From: Rachycentron canadum
Taxonomy: Eukaryota; Chordata; Actinopteri; Carangiformes; Rachycentridae
Reading direction: 5' to 3'
Assembly: GCA_038496675.1 (NCBI GenBank)
Contig: CM076651.1
Coordinates: forward strand, 14,646,322-14,710,321
DNA length: 64,000 bases
This document shows positions 12,362 through 25,000 of this stretch, one piece after another; positions within the stretch are counted from its first letter, which is position 1; every line of letters begins with the position of its first letter. A program made the position numbers and the translations under genes. The notes below the pieces were generated by a model. It was not told the origin of the DNA. It saw only the letters and a list, made by a program, of their open reading frames with translations, and did no database searches.

Positions 12362-12938
12362 CCAACTTGTGCCTTAAACATAGAGATGTACTCCAATGCG
12401 TCGTAAATCTTTTTTGTACATGCACAATCTAAAAACTTAGTTTGCTTTGACAGTATCACCTTTGTATCAATCAACCTATCGGACTTTATTTGTACTGAAC
12501 CCTCTGTAATTTAGAGTTTTAAATAACAGACAGTTCAAGCAAACTGTGAAATACCTGGAGACTTGTGAGAACTCAAAATGAAGAAAAGATAATATTCTCA
12601 GCTACAGAGGTGGCACATCTGATTCAACACCAGTAATTAATTACTACAGATAAAAAGAAATTGAGCCATGTACTGTAGCTTCCCATGAGCCTCTTGGGGT
12701 GGCCGTCCTGCTCTGCTTTGACTGTGGATCTCTTAATAGGATTATCTATTCTCAGTACAAGAGAAAGGCTGAGGGAGAAAATGAAGCAAACACAGAGAGG
12801 AACTTGTGAGAATATTTTGTGTTTTCAGCAACAATGACAAATCCCCAATTGACCGTGAAGAGGATTTGAAGGATTTAATCTGGTTCTTACCTGTAAAACG
12901 TTTGGATTATTCCCGTGAAGACAGCAGCTGATGAAGTG
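12362..12938 (+). other. Upstream region and probable 5' UTR of the IRAG-like gene
   Basis: No coding sequence is recognisable. The segment after about 12660 is less AT-rich and runs straight into the first coding exon, so it probably holds the promoter and 5' UTR. No TATA box or clear cap site could be fixed. Confidence 0.35.
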
Positions 12939-15900
12939 ATGAGCGCTGAGGTGAGTCAAATAATCTACCACTTGCCCTGCCTGCTCCTGTTAAGACTGAT
13001 AAACACTTTGTATTTGATTATCATGTCGATCAGTGACAGAGGTAATGTTCCCGAACACCTTTTTTCAGCATGATGCAGGGACACACGGTTGCAGTCTGGC
13101 CACCATGCTGGGCAGTGAGGACAGCGAGGAAGGTAACAGTTAAAGAAAAAGAAAGGGCTCATAGAAACACAGTGTCGTGGCTCTAAATGTTAACTGGATC
13201 TCATCTTTGAAACAGAAACCAGCCAAGAGGAGCTTCCAATCACAAGCTGGAACGAGCTGTCCATCATAGAGCGTGTAGGCCTCAACAGGTGCAATTCACT
13301 GAAAAGCATGCACAACCTCATCTTACATATACATATATTTAATCAACCTGTTCTCATCTTAGTCTCATCTTCTAATCTTTCCACCCTTGCTTTTTCTGAC
13401 AGTGTAGAGATGTCAGAGAAAGATTTGGAGGTAAGGCCTCCCACTTCGTATTTAATATTATATCCTACATCCTCACGTTTAATTTATTTGAACAGTTTTT
13501 CCTTTGTGTATTGTGTCTTTAACTTCTTTCTATGTCAAATGTCAGATGTTTTGAATCTTTTAATTGTGACCATTTGTTCTGATGTTGGTTTTAAGTAGTA
13601 ACATTCCTGATTTTAGTGCTGAATATGTAATTATATAAGGGAAATTTATATTAGGTTCAATTTAAAGGATTTACCTCACAGAAAAGTTATGTTAATGAAT
13701 GTCTTTTAATACTCTCCTCAAGTTTAGTTTTCAACCGTATAAAACATATCTAATTGTATATAGTTTGACTTCAGAACAATTAAAACCAGAATAAAATCAG
13801 ACAAAAACATGAAAAAGTTAGTTACTGAGTTGGTTTCTACTCGCAGACCGCCTTCTCTCAGATCACCCTGGCTTTCCGCTGTGACCAGTACACTCTGAAG
13901 CAGAGGCTTCAGGCAGAGGAACATGCCCGCAACCTGGCTGAGGAGAACGTCCAGCTGGAGCTGAGCAGAGGCAGGGAGACCCTGGAGGTACAGTACAAGA
14001 CGGATGATCTGAAGTAAGTCTCGAAAGACTCTGCCACAGAGCAGGTACATGTGTGTGTTTGTGTGTGTTTTCAGACACTGAAGGGCCTGTGTCTGGACAG
14101 CAAGCGCAGTAAGATTCTGCAGAGGCTGGAGCTCTCTCTGGACATCCTCGGTGGGACTGTGGAGCGAATCTCCAACACAGCTGAGGTCCTTGGGGCTGTG
14201 CACCAGGTACACTGATTTGTTTCTGGATAGCTCAGCAGCTCTAAAGACTCTAAAGGCATTTTCATGTCATTTTATTTTACAGATAGAAAAAAAAATCTGA
14301 CTTAGTTTAAAGGACAAGTTCACAGTTTTTTCATGTCTTAAAACCATCGTCAGGTGCTTGTGAAAAACACACAACTATTTTTACTTGCTGAAATGATTCC
14401 TCCTGTTTTTCATGCTGGCCATCAAAAGGTCCCTCCCTCGTGCTACTTCAGTTGCTTTTTGTGTGTAAATAATTTCCCATAGATTTATCTGAGGCTACTA
14501 TGAGGCTTCAGACACCTGAGAAAGAAATATCAGGTGGATATTGACCAAATTTACAGTTGTTTTATACAAAATTAATTTCTTCTATTTCCCTGTTGAGGTG
14601 CAGTGGAGAAACAGTGACAAAGAGACATGAAATTCTGAAATAAAAACATTTCCATTTATTTGTCTAATTGGGATGAATGTAGTGTCATATTAGCTTCAAA
14701 TAAACCCTTGAATACCTTCCTGTATAGAATGAGGACTGATCTTTTTCCTCATCAGATACACTAAAAAACAATATTATATATAGACAGTTGTTCTTAGACT
14801 TCACTGGTTCTGTGAATAATCATCACAACCACTAAATGTTGCACTACAGCAACAGTCTTTCAGACCAAAACAAATGCTTAGTCAGCATCACTGCAGGCCT
14901 AGGTTTGGCCACCCCACCCTCCTCTGTCTTCTCATTGTCCGTCAGCAGGGTGTTATTCTAGTCCTAGTCGTCCCTATGGCCAGTCTGTCTGTGCTCTGGT
15001 CTAATCTCTGTCTTTGTCGGAGGCCTTTATAAACATGGCAAGGGCCAAGTGTTCAACAGGAGGGACTTCCAATACGCCAACATGCATTTGTTCACAAATG
15101 TGCTTGGAAGCAGGAACAACTAACATTCAGGTTACAACACAGAGCGAGTGTGACGTCTTTCTTTCTGATCAGTCAGTGATTACGAGTTTGAAAAATCTGT
15201 AAACTGTAAAAAGGTTTAAAAGTTGTTATTCATGACTTTAGGTTGAATCATTTATCAGTCACACTGCACAATGAGCCATCAGCTAAAATTTTTGAATGCT
15301 GGAACATGTAATATTAAATGGTTATTGGTCAACACTCATATCACACTGGAAGAGGATATGTACCATATTAGTCTAGACTGTAAACAACATCTGGAAAAAA
15401 AACAGATGTTGTTCATTGTTTGAGAGCATATGAAGAAATCCATTACAGCAGCTTAGACCTGTTTTCAATGCCCCTTATTGTAAAGTAGTCTCACAATTTG
15501 TGTCTGTGATAGGAGGCTCGAGTGAGTCGGGCAGTCGAGCTCATGGTGGCTCATGTGGAGAATCTGAGACGGCGACATGATAGAAACGTGGCAGAGCTGG
15601 AAGAGGCCAAGAAAATGATCCAGCAGCAGAACTTGTGCGGAAACATTGTCGATCCCAGAGCCTCTCCAGGTTTCTGATACTTTAGTCTGTCTGAAGCATT
15701 TATCTGCCTCTCATGTGCAATATCTGACTGACCACTGGGTCTCTTGTCCTAGATCCAGAGGAAAGTGACAGAAAGAGGAGCTCTCAACAGGTATGGGGAC
15801 ATTTGGCTTATTATACCATCTAATAACAGTGGTGCCACCTTTTATTCTTCTCTGTCTCTTTTTTCTATCAGAGCAGTGGCCGTCGAAGGGTCAGTATATC

Positions 15901-17114
15901 AGTGATTTCGGGGTCTCAGGTAAAGAGGTTTCTTTACTGAGCACTTACACTTTCTCTACTAACTTTATCATCCAAAACACACAGTGAGTGTCTTTCACTT
16001 AGAGACTTTGTCTGTACAGGAGAAGAGAAAGCGGGACTTGAAAAAGCGTGTGGCTCATGGAGGAAGCTCCAGCAGGAAGTCCTTCCCCACTTGCCCATCT
16101 CCATCCCTGAGCTCAGAGTCCAGCTGCTCTGCCATGACCAAGGATGACAGCTGCTCAGTGGACGACAGGTCAACTAAAGACTCAGGGTTTATGCTCTGTA
16201 TCTGATCTACATGATAAATGCTTTAAACCAGCAACCACACGTCATCTGATTTGTGTTTTTTTATTTTGTTTTTTGTTTTTTTTTCAGGCAGCATGAGCCA
16301 GATGAAACTCCATCAGACGCTTCAGCTGCTCAGCCTCCTTCAGAGCCACCTCCCATTCCCAACACAGAAGACCCCCCAGCAAAACAAGTGGTCACCAGAA
16401 AAACAAAAAACAAAAAGTACAACCTGGCGTCATAGAAACACCATGCGATACAACACATAGTGCAGCACTTACCAGTTTGCTAAGGCTCTTTATCATTATA
16501 TATATTTTTAAGGTTCCTTTTTTATTTGAAATATTTCTGTTTGACATCTGATGTCTTTTGATGCTGTTACATTACAATACTTTGCAGTGTTTTGACTGAC
16601 AGGCAACATTTAGAGAGCAACTGCTAAAGACATGTCAGAGCAGGAAAATCACATATGTAACTCTAATGTTACTATGAAAACATGGCAAAAGAAACTGTAG
16701 TGTTATATCATGACATTTCACTGGAGTCATTTAACTCTAGTAATATTTATAAAATGTGTCTTTACAACAGTCCCCCGCTGGATACTTTGCGACAAAGACA
16801 CAAGGGTAAAGCTGCGTTAACAAAGAAGAAGTCAGACAAGGACAAAAAGAACTCAAATATCTACCGACGGATCTCTGTGGGGGCGTAAGTCAACAGATTT
16901 GTTTAGAGCCTTTTGGTAACTGATCTTTATTTCCTCTGGACAAACAATGACTGCTCTCTTCAGGTGTGGATCTTCGTGGAGGCGACGTCCTCTGGCTCAC
17001 TGGCTGTATCGCTGTCGTTGGGTCGTCCTCTGCTTGTACCTGTTTGTGCTTTTCTGTGTCGTAATGCTGTCTTACTTTTTGTGGAGGCTTCATGATGGAG
17101 GATTTGAGCCATGA
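12939..17114 (+). CDS. irag2: IRAG/LRMP (MRVI1-domain) family tail-anchored ER membrane protein (13 coding exons)
   Basis: Family members (IRAG1/MRVI1, IRAG2/LRMP) sit on the ER and nuclear envelope and associate with IP3 receptors; fish Lrmp (futile cycle) is also known for pronuclear and centrosome attachment. Coding exons: 12939-12950, 13069-13132, 13216-13288, 13403-13430, 13847-13987, 14075-14206, 15513-15669, 15753-15790, 15872-15919, 16020-16168, 16288-16416, 16771-16884 and 16964-17114, about 411 residues. Residues about 50-200 are a coiled coil rich in Leu/Glu/Arg (for example FRCDQYTLKQRLQAEEHARN). A Ser/Lys-rich linker follows, then one C-terminal membrane segment (about 381-402, WVVLCLYLFVLFCVV...) and a nine-residue tail ending GGFEP. 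RRRVS near residue 223 fits a PKA/PKG site. The protein is shorter at the N-terminus than mammalian members, so a further 5' exon may be missing. Family assignment is good; IRAG2 versus IRAG1 orthology is less certain. Confidence 0.75.
14207..15512 (+). other. 1.3-kb intron of the IRAG-like gene
   Basis: Lies between the coding exon ending at 14206 and the one starting at 15513. No conserved open frame, RNA gene or recognisable repeat was seen. Confidence 0.5.
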
Positions 17115-17338
17115 TCTGTTCATCTGGAAGACACAGTTACTGGGGTGTTGTCTAAGCCCTGTCACGGTACTGTGAACATCTAGTGTGTAGACCAGCTGTC
17201 TGGAAAGCTCTTTGTAAATGAATATAAATCATTTTGTTTGACATTTGGTTGTTCATCCATTTGTTCTCAATACAATACTGTTGTTATACCTCCACCTTCT
17301 ACATAGAAATGCCATAAACATCCGTTTCAGTCACATTT

Positions 17339-17344
17339 TTTATT
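17339..17344 (-). terminator. Probable poly(A) signal of the INAVA-like gene
   Basis: AATAAA on the minus strand, about 690 bases beyond the INAVA-like stop codon. The convergent IRAG-like gene has only a weak AATATA variant (17219-17224) about 115 bases away, so the two transcripts end almost back to back. Confidence 0.45.
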
Positions 17345-18027
17345 ATAAATATACAAAAAATATCAAAACTGATACAATCACTTGGTTAGTAACAGAACAT
17401 CAAACTGCAGTGAAAACATTCATCAAACCACTGTTAAAGACATCAGTGATTAATTATTAAAAGTTAATAGCAAATGTTAAGATTCAACTTACTTCACATC
17501 ATGGTTAGACAGATGTTAAACTTTACCTCTATATATAGAAATATATATAAAACTTTTCAAATGTGTATCAAGATTTTAGTAATAAGTCTCTATGTTGCAA
17601 GAAGGGAACTTTAAATAATAGATAAATATAGTTTAATGTTTAAATTATATTACTAATGGGAGAACTTATTTGAAAACTACTGTAGATGCAAAGTGTGTGC
17701 CGGCCACAAAGCAAGTCTTGAAACCACAAAAAGTTTATGATCCATTTGATGTGTTCATGAAAATGCATGAACTTGAATTCACCTCAGAAAGGTCCATTAG
17801 AAAACAATTTAAAATAAATAAAATTGGCTTAGCACCTTACAATAAATTTTAAATTAAAGGGAGAGAGAGAAATGTGCTCATCAGGGTACCGATAGGTCCA
17901 TGTTTTCTCAACCATGTCAACAAACAATCTCACAGAGAGTTCAAAGGCTTAATAAATACAATACAATACAATAGAAAGCAATAGCACACGTCCTACTGAC
18001 CATACCGCAGAGGAGCAGAGGTCTCAG

Positions 18028-21000
18028 CTACACCTGGCTCACAATTTCAGCATCCTCAGCCACAAACCACTGGACTGGAGTCCCATCTGCAGCTCTTTGG
18101 AGAATCACATTACCTGACCCCTGTGAAAGACACATCAAATCAGTGTTTACCTTTTGCATAAATATATAAATAATAAATATATTTGCTGCTTTTCTATATC
18201 TTAACATGATTGTAAATTTCATATTTTTCAGTTTTGGACTTTGAGTTGGATACAAGACATTTAAATATGTTGCAATTGACTCTAGGAATTTGGATGGGCT
18301 TTCTTTACTGTGTTCTGATATTTTATAGATCAAAATAATGATATTGCAGTTTTAAATGGTGTGTGTTAGTGGGCTGTTAAATTTAGATCATTATTTGTAC
18401 CAACCTGTTTAAATGGATGCAGATGAGGTGAAGTGGGGCTTTTAACACTGAGAGAGCTCTGTTGATCTATGCAGCCTGGCTGCAACTTCTGTAGCTGATT
18501 CCTCTGGTGCCAGGACTTCAGCTCCTCTGATACGATCTCCCTGGGCATCAGCCTGATGGCGTGGTTCGGATACTCCTTCAGTGAGGGTGTTCGCACCAGT
18601 CTGGTGTAAGGCGGAGGGGGCTTTAGGATTCTCCTTGGGGACAATACTATGTCCTGCCACTGCTGCTGCCACTGAGGGCTGCGTGCTACAGGGGGGGAGG
18701 ACAGGAAGCATTTCCCCATGTCCAGGTCTTGAGGGGAGAGGGGGCCATCCTCTGCCATGGCCTTGATGTAGCCAGGGCTGGGCTGAGGCTGATTGGTGTT
18801 TTTTTGTGGGTTGGAGAAGCTGGAGAGTCCTTTTTTCTGTGCACCAAAGTGGAATCCATAAGGTGGCGGGCAGAGCTTTGGGATCTCAGAGGGTCCATCC
18901 TTCCCAGGAGAGCTGATGTAAGAGCAGGATGAGTGCTCCGAGCTGCTGTCTTCAGAGCTGGACTGGTATGGACGCAGAGGAGAGTACTCTGGAGAACGCA
19001 CCATCAAATCAGCCACACAGAGCTGCTGGGGCAATCGGGCTCGCCCTCGACTGTTCTCTGAGCTGCGGCGCTCCAAGTCGGCAGACGGCTTACTTTTTGG
19101 AAGTCTGAGGAGACAAATGTAAAATTGTAAAACTGAATACATATGTGAACGTCACACATTTGATGTATGTGACATAATGTCTTGATGTACCTGAAGGACT
19201 GGGAGTACTGCCGACGCACGTGCAGCTCTGGGGTGGAGGGGGCACTAGTGGAGTGGTTGTGACACAGGGCCGAGTTCTTGATAAACTGAGAGATAGGGAT
19301 CCTGCCGCTCTCTGCAGATACCTGGGTTCCTGCTGGACTACTGCAAACAACAAACACAGGAGAGACGACATGAATCATGGAGCATGTCTCCACTACCATG
19401 TATTTACACACTGAGAGCCAGTAGTAGTAGCAAAGCATTCCACTTAAATCTGGATGATGAAGTTAAGATTTTAGATTAATGTTGTGTTAATGTAATCTTT
19501 AAAATCTTAACTGTAGCTATTGCACTGATTTGATACATCTGTCTCAAAAATGTGTTTTGAATTTTTTTAACAAATTATAAACATAAAGGTAAACTATGAC
19601 TATAGACACGTGACCCTATCTTTTTTTTAGTACATATTAATATGATATTGTTACATTCTTGTTTTCACACTTTAGACTCCCACCTGGACCTGCTGCTGCA
19701 AGCTGACTGAGGTTTTGTGGCCTTCTGGTACGGCTGGTCCAGACTGGACTCCTTCCATGGAGAGTTCTGGATGGGCGAGCGCTCATACGCTACACTGAGC
19801 TGGGATGACTGCAAGGTCTTAGCTGACAGCTGCAGGGGGTCTGAATAGGAAGTGCCCAGCACTGGGGGAGAGAGAGGACTGGGTGGGTCCACATCTGTGA
19901 ACAGAGAGAATCAGTCAGTCAGTATGAGCCAGAGGATGCTTTTTAAGCTTTTTTTTTTTTTTTTTTTTGTATGTGAAATGTTGGCTTGAAAAAGGCGAAT
20001 AAGAATCATCAATAATTCTGGCGCATCTATTCAATTTCAGGGCATGTTAAATGGTATGAATGTTAACTGCTACTTTCTCACTGAGCTGCTCCAAAATATC
20101 TCATATCAGTGGTAGAAAGCGACTGAGCACATTTACTCAAGTACTGTACTTGATTACTGTACCTGTACTTTACTTGAGAATTTAGATTTTCCATTACTTT
20201 CTACTTCTGCTCCACTACACCTCACACCGCTGACTGTATACTTTTGTCAACTACGTGTTTCAGTCAAATCATGTGACAAAACTAAACCTGTATGTGTATA
20301 AATGTATTCTTCTCATACCATCATCCAGGGCCACCACATCAGACAGGGAGCTGTCATCAGACACACACAGATCTAAACGCAGAAAACAAACATTTTTTAA
20401 GTGTCCACCATGTTCATAAGTGTAGTGCACACATTGGTCTTTAGGGGGCAACAGTGTCACTCACCTTTGTTTTGACTGGTTGAGCTGTTGATGTGCGGTG
20501 AGCTGCACTCGCTCTTGATCCTGTGCTGGAACACGGCCTCCTGCAGATCCCTCACTTTCTTCTCCTCCCTCTTGCACTGCTGGAGCCGGCTCTTCTTCTG
20601 TGGTTTACTGAGGTTGCCTTCTAGGGAGAGTTTGCGTGCTGCCTCATAAATTTGCTGTTGTAGAGCCAAGTCAGTTTCCAGTGCTTGCAACTCTGTATCC
20701 TTAGATAGAGACAAGAGACAAGACATTTAGTTGTAGCTGATAAATAGCAGCCTCTTTTGCTTGTTTACTTTCATCAGAAGAACTGTGAAAGTTTCCTGTA
20801 CCTGTTTGTCCAGATGGATCAGACCTTCATCCAACTTGAAGGAAGCTCCAATCCTCCTTCTGACCCGAGGGGGCTTCTCATCGGGCATCAGAGGATAGTC
20901 TGAGGGCAGTGTTCCAGTCAGTTCCTGTGAGAAAGTAAGTGCTGATCAAAAATAGAAAAAACACAACCCTGACACACAGAGTTGCCGGCAAGTCTAACCA

Positions 21001-22037
21001 TTCCCGTAAAGCTACTACAATGTTGCTCATTACAAATAAAGCACAAAATAATAACTTGTTGCTATCTTAGATATTGTCAGATATTGTGTAGATATTGTCA
21101 CCTAGGAGGTTACTCACTGCTTCTCTGATGCAGAGCTTTCTCAGCTCCAGCAGGCAGAGCTCCAGACGCTCCTCCAGAGACTGGTGCTTCAGCTTCAGGG
21201 CTCTGGTGTGGGTGGTCAGGTCCTTCACAGGGGATGTGGGGCTGTCTGGACCTGGAGAGAAACCCACAAAAGATCAGATCAAACTCTTCTCATTAGAAAC
21301 TGTATCAGCTATATAAAATAAATATGTATTTATTTATTATATGTCACTATTTCTACTGTATATAATGTATGGTCTACAATCACATACAGCAGCTGCAGAT
21401 TTCTTAGTACATTGATCAGCACTTGCTGTTGCTGTGCTGAACTGTGCGCTGTTTATTTCTGTGTTGTTTCTTCTGGACTTCCAATAAAATAAGGTCTAAC
21501 ATATTGTTCTTGTATAAGCAGGGCACTATTAAAATGGTTTCTTACTGTGTTATTTCTCCTTCCTGCGTGACATGGTGTCATGTGAGCTGTTGCCAACACT
21601 TGGTCATGTGTAGACCATGTTTGTTCAGGACATTATTAGTTTATTGCTGATATAACAGGATCTGCATATGTATTGGTTGATAAATCACATAGATATCACA
21701 CTACAAAAATACCAAAGGTATATTTGAGATAATTAAGGATAAAAATAAACTGCAAGAAAACAAAAAGACTTTGCTATATTTGAAAAATATGTCTGTGCAT
21801 ATGTTAGTCATAATTCATTATTCAAACTAATTTAAAAATGCTAAAAGAATTGATAGTACTAGTATTATTGTATTGTGATCGTAAAATACCCTGATCTGTA
21901 CATGAAGTGAGTATAAATCAGCTGCATAGTGCTACTGATGAACTACTGCACATTTCTTTAGTGATGTTCTTACCAGAGTGCAAGATGATCCCACTGTCAG
22001 TGTCACTGATCTCCTCTTTACTCTCAATGGTTGTCAT
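18028..22037 (-). CDS. inava: INAVA-like CUPID-domain protein (9 coding exons)
   Basis: INAVA (C1orf106) binds cytohesin ARF-GEFs through its CUPID domain, stabilises epithelial junctions and promotes innate signalling. Minus-strand coding exons in order: 22037-21974, 21251-21118, 20924-20802, 20699-20465, 20372-20319, 19894-19684, 19340-19191, 19104-18405 and 18120-18028; about 587 residues with no phase break. The N-terminus carries ISDTDSGIILHSGPDSPTSP, very close to human INAVA. The CUPID helices follow at about residues 30-180, including LELCLLELRKLCIREAELTG. Downstream are DDSSLSD, RSPIQNSPWKESSLDQPY and RTPSLKEYP motifs, and the end (DGTPVQWFVAEDAEIVSQV) parallels human DGAPVQVFVPEKGEIISQV. 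This C-terminus argues against CCDC120 or FRMD4. An in-frame stop precedes the chosen Met within the same exon. The middle and C-terminal regions are Ser/Pro-rich and probably disordered. Confidence 0.9.
20106..20240 (-). mobile_element. hAT-like miniature element fragment (copy 1)
   Basis: Begins with a CAGTGGTAGAAAG-type end and carries the phrases TTTACTCAAGTACTGTACTT and CTTCTGCTCCACTACA, typical of a common teleost non-autonomous element with CAGTGGTGGAA-type terminal repeats. It lies in an intron of the INAVA-like gene. The hAT-like class is inferred from the ends and not from a transposase. Confidence 0.6.
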
Positions 22038-22061
22038 TTTGACTATCTGCTCTCAAATACC

Positions 22062-25000
22062 TGTTGAAATAGGTTTGATCAGATTAGTACATTTAAATTG
22101 GTCACTTGGAAGAATTTTATATTCTGCTTTTGTTTTCTCTGCCACATGGCTTTATTCATGCTGCTTTACTTAACAAAAGTGGATGACTGGCGAGTGTCCT
22201 TTCACACATTTATCCATGCAGCTCTGTATCTCTCCCCCCCCACCCCCACCCCACTCCATCACAAAAGAGGTAGACCCTCACGGTTGACTCGGCACATGTG
22301 CAGGGGTTAATCCGAATTGGTGGTGCCATGGTGACGGGGCACGGTGCGCCTGGCTAGGGGAGTATGTCGCCATGAGGCGTGTCATAGGGCGTTTAAAGAG
22401 CCCAGACCCCGAAAAAGAAAGCAGATGGCAGCGGGAATTACCCCACTCATGGACTGCACCTGTTCCCCCCAAGCACCCCTCCCTCAGCTCCTATTCAACC
22501 AGTGTCCAAAAAACCCTCTGGGGGCTTTAAAGTGGAAGAATGTCTCAATGCTGGGCTTGTCCACACAGCATCAGACCACAAGGTCCCTGCTGACTCCTGT
22601 GCAATGCTCCCCATTTCACAAACACATTTTCACAAACAGACAAGCACAATTTATGTTTATGGCCTGTGTTGTGTTTCCACCAAACACTTGACTGACAATA
22701 ACCTAAAATGAGATGCAGGGAGGAATGACAGCAAGACGAGGAAAACAGACAACAACAAATTGGAGATTGTGCTTGTGAATAAGACCAGAATTTTAAAACC
22801 AGGCCAGAAAATTTGTGTGTGAATGCTGAAAGAAAAATGTTGCCTTTATTTCCAAAAAGCAAGAAGATCACATGAGATGTTGTAACCACTAACATTATAT
22901 GAGATTATTAGCTTCCCTTACTTCAATACAACACATTCATAAAAGGGACAGTTCATAAACATTATGACTCCTGCAGAAGCCTCTGTGTTAAAATCATGTA
23001 AACACAACTCATATAAGTAAAGGTTGTGTTATTAGTCAGGAATAAAGGGGAAGCAGAGAGACATAAAAACAGACATGAATTAATGTGTTGGTAAGGCTGC
23101 TGTGTATAATCCTCAGCTCCTGTCTCATCCTCTATGTTTGGAGATTGGTATCAGGCCTTTTCCTGCAGGGACCAGAAAGACTCAGAGTCTGTGTGGATGG
23201 GAGCCTACTCTAACAGGATATTATTGTGTATCCCGTAGGCCTGACCCATTCACCACAGCAACTCATGTGAACTGACGCAGCTATGAGCAGCCGGTAGCAC
23301 AATGAGGTACAGCCAGGCAGCTCGAGTCAGTAAAACAACACTGCAACAAAGGCCCTGTATCCACCAACCAGCCTCAATAATCTGCTGTGGGCGCAATATC
23401 TGCTGACAACTCTGCTTCAGGCCCGAGCAGTGTTGTTGAGCCAATATTGAGACAAGGCTACAGTGAGAGGCGGAGAAAGGAACAGTGCTGAGTTTTTACT
23501 GTGCAAGGTCGGGCCTACTGTACTCTCAGATACATGGCTCAACACTGCAGCGATCTAAAACTAATGACGCCAACAGGAATCCAGCCTGGTAATCAGAGAC
23601 AGGCAGGGTAATGTGGGATTTACCCACTTACACCCCATAACTCTCTGAAGACTTTCACAAGAGTCTGTGGTCGGAGGTCTAGGTTGAGTGGGTGGGTGAC
23701 TTTGGATAAAAAAGTAAATCTCATTAGAAGTTGCTCCTCATTGCAAAGTCATTCATCATAGCTTTCATAAGAACCTGGAGTCATGGGAGCGTTGAAATTA
23801 TGCTCAGAGGAAGAGCCAAAAAAACAATATTTCAGTTGATCGAGTGGAACAGGAATAGCGGTCGATTTCCTGAGAGGATAGCTGCTGATAGCGCAGTCTC
23901 CACCCAGCGGACCAGACGGATGTAGCTATAACATCTTAACTAAGGGGAGTGTGTGATCATCACTAATGAAGACTCTGCAGAAATGTGTCAGAGATGGGAG
24001 CTGAAGATCCCCACCCATCCTCGCCTGCTTACCGGAGCGTGACAGTGTAACATCTACGGAAATGGGTGTTTATGGCTAGAGATCATGATGTGGATTCACT
24101 GTCTTGCAGACTTCCCCCACCACCCTTTCCCATGAGCCCTTGGAGCTGCAATCTCCTGGAATGACTCCACCACCACCATGCTCATTACCACTGTGGTCGG
24201 CCCTGGAATTACTGACGGACCAACGGGGACCAGCCTTGCAGAGGAAACAGTGAGGGATCCTGAAACCAGACCGAGGCCTGTTCAAACCCTGTAATTAAGA
24301 TTCTCCACTGAATGCTGATACTATGGAAGAAACCAAACGACTTTACAGCATGCCTTATTTCAGAGTCTGATGAAAAGCCAAAATCCATTCAGCAAAATGG
24401 ATCCCCTCTGTACACTAGAAGTGCTAGAAGAAAAGTGCATCAATGTGGGGGAGTGGCAAGAGAGAAAAAAGTGAAGAGCTGCATTAGAAAGTATGTCACT
24501 GGAGGCAGAGCTTTAGCTGAAGAGGCATTGCTTAGTTTGGAAACTCCACAGACAGGCTATGATTACATAAAGTTGATTTAGGCCATAGCTAAGATTATGT
24601 TAAAAACTCTGTTAATCTCTTTTATTTGACAACATTCATTCAGATCAACACTGTTAGGCAATGCAGGAGTCTCAATTTTCTAACAGAGACAATGCAAGGG
24701 TAATAAGCACCATGCCGGCCTGCTCTCAGTCTCTGGAGGCCATATGCTGGCCAGACACACCAGCTCTGTCACAGCCCAGCGACAGCATAAATACAGAGGG
24801 CAAAAAGAGATGTTCCATTGTTCACCAGAGGCTGAAGGGCTGGCCGGAGATCGTGGCACCTTGTCCCTCTGAGTCATCATTTCTGAGGCCTCTGAATGGA
24901 CACTGATGGTCGTCCCGGACCACTGGCAGGATGTGGTTACAGCTTTTCACCCACAAGTACCCACCATTAACAAAAGAGGTGGGGGATTCTAGGGCATAAC

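Noticed and set aside
16417..16435. Stop codon TAG directly after the exon 11 frame of the IRAG-like gene (short isoform)
   Set aside because: A GTACAA donor at 16417 and two further exons continue the frame to a clear membrane anchor, so termination here is less likely, though a read-through isoform cannot be excluded.
18028..22037. CCDC120 or FRMD4 as identity of the CUPID-domain gene
   Set aside because: The N-terminal SDTDSGIILHSGPDSP block and the DGTPVQWFV...EIVSQV C-terminus match INAVA specifically, and no FERM domain is present.
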